22,266 nt of DNA, from NCBI GenBank assembly GCA_964424585.1, contig CAYRJD010000061.1, positions 1-22,266 on the forward strand, given 5' to 3'. Both the position numbers and the translations under genes were made by a program. The DNA is from CAYRJD01 sp964424585 (GTDB taxonomy: Bacteria; Actinomycetota; Acidimicrobiia; Acidimicrobiales; Poriferisodalaceae). The first letter of the stretch is position 1. Each line of letters opens with the position of its first letter. Shown piece after piece: positions 1-8,462 of this stretch. The notes below the pieces were generated by a model that did no database searches, was not told the origin of the DNA, and was given only the letters and a program-made list of their open reading frames with translations.

Positions 1-357
1 CTCGAGATGGGCGAAGCGGTCATCACCGTGTTCGAGGAGGTCGGCCGCGACATCCCGTTCATGGCCGGTGTCAACGCGACCAACGGGTTCTTCCGGCTCG
101 CCATCGAGCACGGCGCCGAGTTCGCCTCTACGCCGTTCACCCCGGCCGCCGCGCAGATGTGCGCCAACCGCCTGCTCGCGCTGCTCGACGGCGAGTCGAT
201 GCCCAAGTTCGTCGACGTGCGCGAAGACTTAGACATCCCCGCGCTCATCACGCACGAAACCGCCGCCGAGTTCTACGTGCCCGAACTCATCGACGATTTC
301 ACCGGCCCGATGGTCGTGCCGCTCGACGCCTACATCAACGCAGGCCTCGGCCGCTAG
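1..357 (+). CDS. Sugar-type ABC transporter solute-binding protein, C-terminal fragment
   Basis: The frame is open at the window edge, so this is the 3' part of a longer gene; about 118 residues are visible, ending in TAG. The fragment looks like the C-terminal lobe of a ribose/xylose-type (Peripla_BP_4) binding protein. It has a beta strand leading into a GVNATNGFFRLAIE segment, then an 'aSTPFTPAAAQMCANRLLALLDGE' type helix followed by a Pro-Lys-x-Val-Asp strand, and a tail with an ITHETAAEFYVPEL segment, which in this family closes the cleft. Such proteins sit outside the membrane and deliver ligand to a permease. It is not close in sequence to the binding lipoprotein at 9920, so a second importer probably lies upstream. 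Assignment rests on the lobe pattern only; the N-terminal signal and ligand-binding residues are outside the window. Confidence 0.6.
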   Translation, partial: LEMGEAVITVFEEVGRDIPFMAGVNATNGFFRLAIEHGAEFASTPFTPAAAQMCANRLLALLDGESMPKFVDVREDLDIPALITHETAAEFYVPELIDDFTGPMVVPLDAYINAGLGR

Positions 358-383
358 CGCGCCCCGAGCGAGCGCCGCGCCTG

Positions 384-405
384 GCGCCTCTCAGCTTGGG
401 GGCGC
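384..405 (+). terminator. Possible terminator hairpin after the binding-protein fragment
   Basis: GCGCCTC at 384-390 can pair with GGGGCGC at 399-405 (one G-T wobble) around an 8-base loop, 27 bases after the stop codon at 357. There is no T-run behind it, so it would be a hairpin-only terminator of the sort common in high-GC actinobacteria. Chance pairing is quite possible in DNA this GC-rich. Confidence 0.25.
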
Positions 406-445
406 TGGCGGCACGTGAAGCCCAGGTGATGTCCCACCCATGCCC

Positions 446-451
446 TACTGT
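446..451 (+). promoter_or_regulatory. Possible -10 box (TACTGT) for the methyltransferase gene
   Basis: TACTGT fits the actinobacterial TAnnnT -10 pattern and lies 31 bases before the GTG at 483, leaving room for a short leader that carries the ribosome binding site at 473-478. I see no convincing -35 element. The position between a presumed hairpin and the gene supports a separate transcription unit. Confidence 0.25.
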
Positions 452-472
452 GCGGTGACTGCCGAAGCCGAA

Positions 473-478
473 GGGAGG
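473..478 (+). promoter_or_regulatory. Ribosome binding site GGGAGG deciding the GTG start at 483
   Basis: GGGAGG ends four bases before the GTG codon at 483. The next in-frame candidates are far downstream and would remove the N-terminal nuclease-like segment, so this site fixes the start. Confidence 0.6.
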
Positions 479-482
479 CAGG

Positions 483-3400
483 GTGACTCCGTCCAGAGCG
501 ACCGAAACGACTGCGAACGTCGAACTAGCCAAGGCGCTCGACGCACGGCATCCTCGGTGGGAGGTCATCGGCGAGGGCACGGGTCAACTCGCTAGCGGCA
601 AGGGCAGGCACCCAGATGTCGTGATTTACCCGGCCGGCATCGGCCTGCTGCCGCTCGTGATTGAGACCGAATTTGCTCCGGCTAGCTCGGTTGAGGGTGA
701 TGCAGATGGCCGGCTCGGTGACACGCTCGTGCGGTGCGGCGTAGAGATTGAGCGCGCCTTGGCAGTGCGCCTGCCCGGCGATCTGCGGCCCCTCCACGGG
801 GGCGAACTCCAGCGAGCGGTCGCTGCCACTGACACGCGCTACGAGTGGTGCGTGCGCACTCGCGCCGACGGCACGGGCACTGTCGTTCGGTGGCCGGAGG
901 TTGGATGGTTCGTGGGCAACGCTGACGAGCTAGCGCGCTTCTGCGAGTTGCTGCTCGTGGACGAGCGAGGGCTTGAGCGCGCCGCAGACTTGATCGTGAA
1001 CGAGATCGACGGGCTGACTGCGGCGCTGCAGCGCGAACCCGCTGACGTTAGCAAGCTCAGGGCAGCGGCTCGCGTCATGGGCGATTACGACGCCGAAGAT
1101 GAGGCGCAGAGCGAAGGCGCAGACTCCAAGGTGCTGACTGAAAGAGAGGTGCAGGTCGCCAAGATGGCGCTGGTGATGCTCGCGAACGCGTTTGTGTTTG
1201 AGCTAGCCATCGAAAACACCGACAACCCGTATTCCTCTGACGGAAAGTCCCCTGTGAGCAAGGTGGGCGACACCAAGACGATGGTGCTTGACAACTGGAA
1301 AACCATCCTCAAGTACAACTACTGGCCGATCTTCAACATCGCTAGTCAGGTGCTGAGCGATTGCATTCGCTCAAATAGCGCCTCACGAGGCGCGATACCC
1401 AGGCTGGTGAGGCTGGCCGAAAACCTCGGACAGTATGGCGTCAGCGCCACAGGCGATATCTCTGGGCAGCTCTTCGGTAAGCTCATTGCTGATCGCAAAT
1501 ACCTGGCCACCTTCTACACTCTACCAGCCTCTGCATATCTCATGGGCGAGCTGGTCGTTGGCAAACTCGATGACCAGGGCGCGACACCAACGGGTGCCGG
1601 GGCCAAGCTTGACAACTTCAAGTTCGCTGACTTGGCTTGTGGCACAGGGGCACTGCTGACAAGCCTATATCAACGCATAGCGTCTCGCATACGATCAGCG
1701 GGCAACGACGACACTCATACGCACCAGACCTTCATGGAAAAGGCGATCTATGCCGCTGACATCATGCCAGCTGCCACTCACCTCACTGCTACGCTTTTGG
1801 CCTCCACACATCCATCTAGCACTTTTGAAGGCACAAACATCGTTCGCGCGCCAGATCGTCAAGACCATGCATCAAGGCTCGCCGACGAGCCTCCTAGCAG
1901 AGATAACGTCAGTTTGGGCTCACTAGAGCTGCTCGACCGCGACTCAATTCAGGACGAACTGTTGACCCGGCTTCCGCCCAGGCGTGTGGGTACCGTAGTC
2001 ACCGGTACGGGTCCTGAGACCCGTTCCGTTTACGTGCGACACAGGGAGTTGGATGCCTGCGTTATGAATCCGCCGTTTACGTCGAATAGCAGTCAGGGAA
2101 CGATGACCGAAAAAGGGCTGAAGAACCGGAAGTGGGCTGGCCTGGGACGGACAGAGGCCGAGCAGGCTGCAATGGAGCAACGCGAGGCTCATCTAGTTAG
2201 GAATCGCAGAGCAGACCTGAGGAGCGCCATCAAGTCGGGCGCGCTACCCGATGGGGTGAAGGCCGCGTATCATGGCAATGTTGGCCTTGCTGCGCCTTTC
2301 ACAGATTTGGCCGATGCGAAGCTGAGGCCGGGCGGTGTGCTGGGCCTGATACTGCCACAGTCGTTTCTGTCTGGCGACCGTTGGAAGAAGGCGCGCGGGC
2401 TGATCGAAGCACTCTACGATGATATTGTGGTGCTGACGATCGCCGCAACCGGCTCGACCACGCGGGCGTTTTCGGCCGACACAGGCATGGCCGAGTGCAT
2501 GTTGGTTGGAACGAAAGCGCTGCAAGGCAGAAGAGGGAATCGACGGGTGACATACGTCAGCTTGAAACGTCGTCCTGGCTCGCCAGCTGAGGGTGTGGAG
2601 ATTGCGCGAGCAATTGCCGCCATTCCCGAGGGACAGCAGGCCGCAGAGTTGTGTCTAGGTTCTGAAGCTGTCTGTGGCACCTACCGGCGCGACGACACGG
2701 TGACCGGAAGATGCGCGGCGGTGAGCGACATGCGGCTGATCGAAACAGCAGAACAGATCGCTTCTGGCGTGTTGGAGCTGCCGATGCTGAGCGCTCAATC
2801 GCTGGCCATGTCGACGGTGGGTGAGGTTGGTGAGATCGGGCCAAACATTGTGCTGGTGGGTAATGCAGCTGGCGATAGCGACGCTCTCGGCCCGCTGGTG
2901 ATCCACGGACGCAACGAGAGGCGGCGCGAGTGGAAGGGCTTTAGCTACCCCACGCTCTGGAAGCATGATGCGCTTCAAGAGGTGCACCTAGAGGTGTTGC
3001 CCGACAGCGAAGGGTTCGCGAAAGAGGGCCGGAAGGACGACGCCGACGCGTTTTGGCAGCAACGTGCCTGCTGCCTCCACTTCAACCGTCACTTCCAGTT
3101 GAACTCCCAAGCGTTGGCTGCCTGCCGCACTCCGCAGCCGACATTGGGTGGCGGGTGGCCAACCGTGAAGCTCACCAACGAGGAGTGGGAGCCCGCCGCT
3201 GTGCTATGGCACAACACCACCCTGGGCCTGATCACCTGGTGGTTGATTGGCAGCAGACAGCAGCTGGGCCGCTGCATCGTGCCCGTCAGCCAGTTGCCTG
3301 AACTGCCGACGCTCGATTACCGGCAGCTAACGCAAGCGCAGCACGCCAAGGCGGCCGCGATCTACGCACGGTTTACCGAGGGCGATGCTCGGCTCACGCT

Positions 3401-3617
3401 GCGACCAGCGAATGAGGCGTACCGCGACGAAGCACGTGCACTGCTAGATCGAGCCGTGATGGAAGAGTTGCTGGGGTTGAACTGGAGCGATCTTGCGATG
3501 CCCTTGCACGTGCTCCGTCACCAATGGTGTTCGGAGCCAACGGTGTACGGAAGCAAGGCGAGCACGCGGCCATCTGGTGACGCGGATGTGAACGACGACG
3601 CGGCGGTTGCTGACTAG
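483..3617 (+). CDS. Solitary N6-adenine DNA methyltransferase-like protein, possibly type IIG-like restriction-modification fusion
   Basis: This 1044-residue protein carries the class I SAM-dependent N6-adenine methyltransferase core. Motif I is FADLACGTGALL at about 381-392, and the catalytic motif IV is NPPF at 529-532, followed by a GGVLGLILPQSFLSG strand-helix at about 620-634. The first 70 residues contain a PD-x15-ExE arrangement (D45, E61, E63, in HPDVVI and VIETEF) that resembles a PD-(D/E)xK nuclease core, although the usual lysine is replaced by Glu. The C-terminal third (about 750-1030) has no motif I recognise and is where a target-recognition domain would sit. If the N-terminus cuts DNA, this would be a one-protein restriction-modification enzyme; otherwise it is an orphan methylase or a phage-defence protein. 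No specificity subunit, helicase or separate nuclease gene is adjacent. Base use is more AT-tolerant than in the flanking transporter genes, which suggests horizontal acquisition. Methylase fold confident; nuclease role is inference. Confidence 0.75.
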   Translation: MTPSRATETTANVELAKALDARHPRWEVIGEGTGQLASGKGRHPDVVIYPAGIGLLPLVIETEFAPASSVEGDADGRLGDTLVRCGVEIERALAVRLPGDLRPLHGGELQRAVAATDTRYEWCVRTRADGTGTVVRWPEVGWFVGNADELARFCELLLVDERGLERAADLIVNEIDGLTAALQREPADVSKLRAAARVMGDYDAEDEAQSEGADSKVLTEREVQVAKMALVMLANAFVFELAIENTDNPYSSDGKSPVSKVGDTKTMVLDNWKTILKYNYWPIFNIASQVLSDCIRSNSASRGAIPRLVRLAENLGQYGVSATGDISGQLFGKLIADRKYLATFYTLPASAYLMGELVVGKLDDQGATPTGAGAKLDNFKFADLACGTGALLTSLYQRIASRIRSAGNDDTHTHQTFMEKAIYAADIMPAATHLTATLLASTHPSSTFEGTNIVRAPDRQDHASRLADEPPSRDNVSLGSLELLDRDSIQDELLTRLPPRRVGTVVTGTGPETRSVYVRHRELDACVMNPPFTSNSSQGTMTEKGLKNRKWAGLGRTEAEQAAMEQREAHLVRNRRADLRSAIKSGALPDGVKAAYHGNVGLAAPFTDLADAKLRPGGVLGLILPQSFLSGDRWKKARGLIEALYDDIVVLTIAATGSTTRAFSADTGMAECMLVGTKALQGRRGNRRVTYVSLKRRPGSPAEGVEIARAIAAIPEGQQAAELCLGSEAVCGTYRRDDTVTGRCAAVSDMRLIETAEQIASGVLELPMLSAQSLAMSTVGEVGEIGPNIVLVGNAAGDSDALGPLVIHGRNERRREWKGFSYPTLWKHDALQEVHLEVLPDSEGFAKEGRKDDADAFWQQRACCLHFNRHFQLNSQALAACRTPQPTLGGGWPTVKLTNEEWEPAAVLWHNTTLGLITWWLIGSRQQLGRCIVPVSQLPELPTLDYRQLTQAQHAKAAAIYARFTEGDARLTLRPANEAYRDEARALLDRAVMEELLGLNWSDLAMPLHVLRHQWCSEPTVYGSKASTRPSGDADVNDDAAVAD

Positions 3618-3652
3618 CGCGGCGCGGAAGGTGCGACACTGGTAGCACCGCT

Positions 3653-5734
3653 ATGAGCATCACCGAGCACGCCGCCACCGAGCACGCGCATCACGGCGCG
3701 CACGACCATCACGCTTGCCACGACCCGGAGATTTTCCGCCGGGCGTTCTGGTGGAACCTGCTGCTCGCCATTCCGGTGCTCGTGTTCTCCGAGCAGATCC
3801 AAGAATGGTTCCGCTACGACATCGACTTCGCCGCTGCGGCGTGGGTGGCGCCGACGCTCGGCACGGTCATCTTCGTCTGGGGCGGCAAGCCGTTCCTCAC
3901 CGGCGGCGTCGAAGAGGTCGTCGGCCGACGCCCGGGCATGATGCTGCTGATCGGGCTCGCCATCACCGTGGCCTACGGGTCGTCGCTCGCGTCGTCGCTG
4001 GGCTGGGGCAGCCTCGACTACTGGTGGGAACTCGCCGCGCTCATCGTCGTGATGCTGCTGGGGCACTGGCAGGAGATGAAGGCGATCAGCCAAGCCCAAA
4101 ACGCGCTCGACGCGCTCGCCGAGCTGCTGCCCGACAGCGCCGAGCGCGTCACTCCCCATGCGAACGCACACGGCGCCGGCGAACACGGCACCGACGCCCA
4201 CGCCGCCACCGAGCGGGTGCCGACGGCCGACCTCGTCGTCGGCGACGTCGTGCTGGTGCGTCCCGGCGGACGGGTTCCCGCCGACGGCGTCATCGTCGAG
4301 GGAGCCGCGGCGTTCGACGAGTCGATGATCACCGGCGAGTCGCTGCCCGTCAGCCGTCACGAGGGCGAGCGGGTGATCGCCGGCACCATCTCGACCGACA
4401 GCGCTGTGCGGGTGCGCGTCGACGCCGTCGGCGAAGACAGCGCGCTCGCCGGCATCCAGCGCCTCGTGGCCGCGGCTCAGTCGTCACAGTCGCGCACGCT
4501 CGCGCTGGCCGACCGAGCCGCGGCGGTGCTGTTTTACGTGGCCAGCGGCGCGGCGGTCGTCACGCTGGCGGCGTGGCTCGCAGCCGGCGACGCCAACGAA
4601 GCGGTCATCCGCACCGTCACCGTGCTCGTCATCGCGTGCCCGCACGCGCTGGGGCTGGCCATTCCGCTGGTCGTTTCCATCGCCACCGCCACGTCGGCCC
4701 GCGTCGGCATCTTGGTGAAAGACCGCCTCGCGCTCGAACGCATGCGCACCGTCGACGTCGTGCTGTTCGACAAGACCGGCACGCTCACCAAGGGCAACCA
4801 CGCCGTCATCGGCGTCGCGCCGGCAGACGGCGTCGAGCCCGACGACCTGCTGCGCCTCGCGGCTGCGGTGGAAGCCGACAGCGAGCACCCCATCGCCCGC
4901 GCCATCGTCGCGGCCGGCAACGACGCGGGCCGCGTGCCGAGCGCAGCCACGATCACCACGCACGTCGGCCAAGGCGTAGAGGGAACGGTCGACGGCGCAC
5001 GCATTGCCGTCGGCGGCCCCGCGCTGCGCGACCGCTTCGCGGCGTCCGAGCCCGCCGAGCTGACCGCCGCGACGCAGGCCTGGCGCGACCGCGGCGCGTC
5101 GGTGCTCTACGTGCTGCGCGACGCGAGCGTCATCGGCGCGCTGGCGCTGGCTGATGAGCTTCGCTCCGAGTCGCGCACCACCGTCGACGCGCTGCGCCGT
5201 GAGGGCAAGCAGGTGGCGATGATCACCGGCGACGCGCAGCAGGTGGCCGACGGGGTCGCTGCCGCACTCGGCATCGACGAGGTGTTCGCTGAGGTGCTGC
5301 CGCACGAGAAAGACTCGAAGGTCGCCGAGCTTCAAGCTCGCGGCCTCACCGTCGCGATGGTCGGCGACGGCGTCAATGACGCCGCAGCGCTCGCCCGAGC
5401 CGACGTCGGCATCGCCATCGGCGCCGGCACCGACGTCGCCATCGAGTCGGCCGGTGTGGTGCTGGCGTCGAGCGACCCCCGTGCCCTGCTCGGCGTCATC
5501 GAGCTTTCCAAAGCCACCTACACGAAGATGATCCAAAACCTCATCTGGGCGACCGCCTACAACCTCGGCGCCATCCCCATCGCCGCGGGCGTGTTCGCGT
5601 TCGCCGGGCTCAACCTCGCGCCCGCCGTCGCCGCCATCGCCATGAGCGCATCCACCATGATCGTCGCCGCCAACGCCCAGCTGCTCCGCCGCCTCAACCT
5701 CCGCCCCACCGAAGGGGCGCGGCGCGGCGGCTAG
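3653..5734 (+). CDS. copB: P1B-3-type (CPH) heavy-metal-transporting ATPase, copper/silver exporter family
   Basis: This 693-residue P-type ATPase is expected to pump copper or silver ions out of the cytoplasm. Its metal-binding transmembrane motif is CPH (C329-P330-H331), which defines the P1B-3/CopB group; CPC would indicate the more common P1B-1 group. All catalytic signatures are present: TGES 227-230 in the actuator domain, DKTGT with phospho-acceptor D373, the nucleotide-domain His-Pro (H412-P413), and GDGVND 571-576. The first 25 residues are His-rich (HAHHGAHDHHACH), as is usual for CopB in place of a heavy-metal-associated domain. A second His-bearing insert lies at about 163-182 in the actuator domain. 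I see no clear ribosome binding site; the ATG at 3653 is chosen because the His-rich tail is in frame with it. No copper regulator, chaperone or oxidase is beside it, and it sits 35 bases after the methyltransferase, so it is probably independent of the catabolic genes downstream. Confidence 0.9.
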   Translation: MSITEHAATEHAHHGAHDHHACHDPEIFRRAFWWNLLLAIPVLVFSEQIQEWFRYDIDFAAAAWVAPTLGTVIFVWGGKPFLTGGVEEVVGRRPGMMLLIGLAITVAYGSSLASSLGWGSLDYWWELAALIVVMLLGHWQEMKAISQAQNALDALAELLPDSAERVTPHANAHGAGEHGTDAHAATERVPTADLVVGDVVLVRPGGRVPADGVIVEGAAAFDESMITGESLPVSRHEGERVIAGTISTDSAVRVRVDAVGEDSALAGIQRLVAAAQSSQSRTLALADRAAAVLFYVASGAAVVTLAAWLAAGDANEAVIRTVTVLVIACPHALGLAIPLVVSIATATSARVGILVKDRLALERMRTVDVVLFDKTGTLTKGNHAVIGVAPADGVEPDDLLRLAAAVEADSEHPIARAIVAAGNDAGRVPSAATITTHVGQGVEGTVDGARIAVGGPALRDRFAASEPAELTAATQAWRDRGASVLYVLRDASVIGALALADELRSESRTTVDALRREGKQVAMITGDAQQVADGVAAALGIDEVFAEVLPHEKDSKVAELQARGLTVAMVGDGVNDAAALARADVGIAIGAGTDVAIESAGVVLASSDPRALLGVIELSKATYTKMIQNLIWATAYNLGAIPIAAGVFAFAGLNLAPAVAAIAMSASTMIVAANAQLLRRLNLRPTEGARRGG

Positions 5735-5778
5735 CTTGCCCGAAGTTGAAGCCGAGCTTGTCGCCGTCGAACGCAACC

Positions 5779-5784
5779 GAGGAG
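5779..5784 (+). promoter_or_regulatory. Ribosome binding site GAGGAG deciding the ATG start at 5790
   Basis: GAGGAG stands five bases before ATG 5790. The frame is open back to a TTG at 5736, but the family's N-terminus and this site both favour 5790. Confidence 0.65.
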
Positions 5785-5789
5785 CCTGC

Positions 5790-6857
5790 ATGGACACGTT
5801 GACCGCTGATGACATGGAGGCGCTGTGCCTGGGCGCCACCTTGCTTGGAACGGGAGGCGGCGGCGACCCCTACATCGCCAAGCTGCTCGCCCACCAAGCG
5901 CTCGAAGAGTACGGCCCCGTCAAGGTCGTCGACGCGAAAGACTTAGACCCCGACGCGATGGTGCTCACCACCGCCGTCATCGGCGCCCCCACGGTCATCT
6001 TGGAAAAAATCCCCGCCGGCACCGAGTTCGTCGCCGGTGTCAAGGCGCTCGCCGCGTACCTCGGCAAAGAGCCCGCCGCGATCATGGCCATCGAAGTCGG
6101 CGGCCTCAACACGCTCATCCCGATAGCCACCGCAGCCGAGATGGGGCTGCCCGTCGTCAACGCAGACTCGATGCGACGGGCGTTCCCGCAGATCGAAATG
6201 ACCGTCTTCACGCTCGCCGGAGTGCCCGCCGGGCCGCTCTCGGTAGCCGACGAAAAGGGCAACCAGTGCGTGTTCGAAACCACCACCAACCAGGTCGCCG
6301 AAACGCTCGCCCGCGCCGCGGTCATCCAGCTCGGGCTCGCCAACGCCATCAGCTGCTACCCGATGACCGCCGCCCAAGTTGCGCAGCACGGCATCAGCGG
6401 CTCGCTCACCTACTGCACCGAACTCGGCCGCCAACTCCAAGCCGTCAAAGACGGCGAGGAGGGCGCGTGGGAGCACTTCCTGTCCGACTCGGGCTCGCAC
6501 GAGTTCTTCACCGGCAAGGTCGTCGACCTAGACCGCCGCACCACCGACGGCTTCGCCAAATCGACCGTCATTCTCGAAGACCTCCACGGCTCCGACGCCA
6601 CCATGCGCATCGAAGTGCAGAACGAAAACCTCATCGCCTTCCTAGACGACGAGCCGCTCATCACCACCCCCGACCTCATCTGCATGCTCGATTTTGAGAC
6701 CCGCGACCCCATCACCACCGAATCAATCGCGTACGGCAACCGCGTCGTCGTCATCGGAATGCCGTGCGCACCCGAGTGGCACCGCGACGGCGTGATGGAA
6801 CTCGTCGGGCCCAAAGCGTTCGGCTACGACATCGACTACGTGGGGCTGCCCCAGTGA
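5790..6857 (+). CDS. DUF917 / S-methyl-thiohydantoin-desulfurase-family protein
   Basis: This 355-residue protein matches the DUF917 family, which as I recall was renamed in Pfam after an S-methyl-thiohydantoin desulfurase (S-Me-THD). The family signature LGTGGGGDPY is at 19-28. The middle has the expected run of short strands (IMAIEVGGLNTL, LPVVNADSMRRAFPQ, TLAGVPAGPLSVAD), and length is typical of the family. Members are usually encoded next to hydantoinase-type proteins and are thought to act on five-membered cyclic imides or thio-imides; most remain uncharacterised. The start at 5790 removes 18 unlikely residues and sits behind a good ribosome binding site. The stop overlaps the GTG of the next gene by 4 bp, so the two are translationally coupled and very likely work together. 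Family assignment is strong; the reaction on this protein's own substrate is unknown. Confidence 0.82.
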   Translation: MDTLTADDMEALCLGATLLGTGGGGDPYIAKLLAHQALEEYGPVKVVDAKDLDPDAMVLTTAVIGAPTVILEKIPAGTEFVAGVKALAAYLGKEPAAIMAIEVGGLNTLIPIATAAEMGLPVVNADSMRRAFPQIEMTVFTLAGVPAGPLSVADEKGNQCVFETTTNQVAETLARAAVIQLGLANAISCYPMTAAQVAQHGISGSLTYCTELGRQLQAVKDGEEGAWEHFLSDSGSHEFFTGKVVDLDRRTTDGFAKSTVILEDLHGSDATMRIEVQNENLIAFLDDEPLITTPDLICMLDFETRDPITTESIAYGNRVVVIGMPCAPEWHRDGVMELVGPKAFGYDIDYVGLPQ

Positions 6858-8452
6858 GCGCCGCGAACGACCTGCGGGTCGGCATCGACGTCGGCGGCAC
6901 CAACACCGACGCCGTCGTGATCGACGCGAAGGGCGCGGTGGTCGCCGCCGTGAAGGTCGCCACCACGCCCGAGCCCATCGACGGCATCCGCTCATCGCTC
7001 GAACAGGTGCTGGCGGCAATCGACAAGTCTCATGTCACCAAGGCGATGCTCGGAACGACCCACCCGACCAACGCCATCATCCAGCGACGAGACCTCGACA
7101 AGGTCGCCGTGCTGCGCCTGGCCGCCCCGTCGTCGCTCGGCGTTCGCCCCGGCGCCGCCTGGCCGAACGACATCCGCGACATCGCCATCGGCACCGCCGC
7201 CATCATCGAAGGCGGCCACGAATACAACGGCGTCGAAATCGCGCCCCTCGACGAAGACGCCGTCAAGCGTCTCGCCGCAGACGCGACCGCAAGCGGCTGC
7301 GACGCCATCGCCGTGTCCGCGGCGTTCAGCCCCGCATCGAACGAGCACGAGCTGCGCGCCGGCGAGATACTCCGCAGCGAACTCGGCGACGATTTCTCGG
7401 TGTCGCTCAGCCACCAAGTCGGTTCGCTCGGGCTGCTCGAACGAGAGAACGCCACCGTCCTCAACGCCGCGCTGCTGAGCGTCGCGGTCAACGTCGTGAA
7501 CGGGTTTGAGGCCGCGCTCGCCGCGCACGACCTCGCCATCGACGCCTACCTCACCCAGAACGACGGCACGCTGATGACCGCCGCGGAAGCCAGCCGCTTT
7601 CCGGTGCTGACGCTCGGCTCTGGCCCGACCAACTCGATGCGCGGCGCGTGCGCTCTCGCCAACGTCAACGACGCCGTAGTCATCGACGTCGGCGGCACCT
7701 CTGCCGACGCCGGCATCTTGGTCGACGGGTTTCCCCGCGAGTCGACGGCGGCTGTAGAGGTTGGCGGCGTGCGCACCAACTTCCGCATGCCCGACCTCAT
7801 CTCCATCGGCTTGGGCGGCGGCACCATCGTGCGCGACCCCCGAGCCGACGCTGGCGCCGACAGCGGCGCCAACACCCGCGACGCTCTCGCCATCGGCCCC
7901 GACTCGGTCGGCTACGCCGTCGCCACTCAAGCGCGCTGCGTCGGCGGAGACACGCTCACGCTGTCAGACGTCTCGCTCGCGGCCGGCCGCCTCGACGGGT
8001 TCGGCGACCCCGCGCTCGTCGCAGGGCTCGACGTGTCGCTGGTCGCCGACTCGCTGGCGTGGGTAGACGACCAGGTGACGATCATGAGCGAGCGCATGAA
8101 GTCGAGCCGCGACGCGCTGCCGCTGCTCGCCGTCGGCGGCGGCGCGCACCTCATCGCGGATGAGATCGCCGGCGTGTCGGAGGTGCTGCGCCCCGAAAAC
8201 CACTCGGTCGCCAACGCCTATGGCGCGGGCATCGCCGAAGCGTCAGGCACCATCGACCGCGTTTACAGCTACGACGCCTCCAGCCGTGAAGAGTGTCTCG
8301 ACGACGCGCGAGAAAAAGCCATCGAAGCGGCCGTGCGCGCCGGCGCCGATGCCTCCGCGGTGCGCATCACCACCGTCACCGAAGTGCCGATGACGTATGT
8401 GCCGGGCGGCGGATGCCGGGTGATGGTGAAAGCTGCAGGTCCGCTCGCCTGA
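6854..8452 (+). CDS. Short HyuA-type hydantoinase/oxoprolinase-family protein, partner of the DUF917 gene
   Basis: This 532-residue member of the ATP-dependent hydantoinase/5-oxoprolinase A family has two ASKHA-type phosphate-binding strands: IDVGGTNTDAVV at 11-22 and VIDVGGTSADAGI at about 276-288. It is about 160 residues shorter than the HyuA at 13581; this short form is the one that normally accompanies DUF917 genes. The chosen GTG overlaps the upstream stop (GTGA). The frame continues upstream, but starting earlier would add about 30 Arg-rich residues that are only a shadow of the DUF917 gene. In the family, ATP is used to activate the ring carbonyl of hydantoins, 5-oxoproline or related cyclic amides before opening. 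A matching HyuB follows only much further downstream, so this protein may work with the DUF917 protein instead. Other short forms have unknown substrates. Confidence 0.82.
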   Translation: MSAANDLRVGIDVGGTNTDAVVIDAKGAVVAAVKVATTPEPIDGIRSSLEQVLAAIDKSHVTKAMLGTTHPTNAIIQRRDLDKVAVLRLAAPSSLGVRPGAAWPNDIRDIAIGTAAIIEGGHEYNGVEIAPLDEDAVKRLAADATASGCDAIAVSAAFSPASNEHELRAGEILRSELGDDFSVSLSHQVGSLGLLERENATVLNAALLSVAVNVVNGFEAALAAHDLAIDAYLTQNDGTLMTAAEASRFPVLTLGSGPTNSMRGACALANVNDAVVIDVGGTSADAGILVDGFPRESTAAVEVGGVRTNFRMPDLISIGLGGGTIVRDPRADAGADSGANTRDALAIGPDSVGYAVATQARCVGGDTLTLSDVSLAAGRLDGFGDPALVAGLDVSLVADSLAWVDDQVTIMSERMKSSRDALPLLAVGGGAHLIADEIAGVSEVLRPENHSVANAYGAGIAEASGTIDRVYSYDASSREECLDDAREKAIEAAVRAGADASAVRITTVTEVPMTYVPGGGCRVMVKAAGPLA

Positions 8453-8462
8453 GCGCCCGCGC

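Noticed and set aside
3626..3652. Copper-regulator half-site GGAAGGT and a 5-bp hairpin (GGTGC/GCACC) before the copper ATPase
   Set aside because: Only one half of the CueR-type palindrome is present, and the hairpin is too short to distinguish from chance in this composition.
5736..5789. TTG start at 5736 for the DUF917 gene
   Set aside because: It lacks a ribosome binding site and adds 18 residues before the family's N-terminus, whereas ATG 5790 has GAGGAG at five bases.
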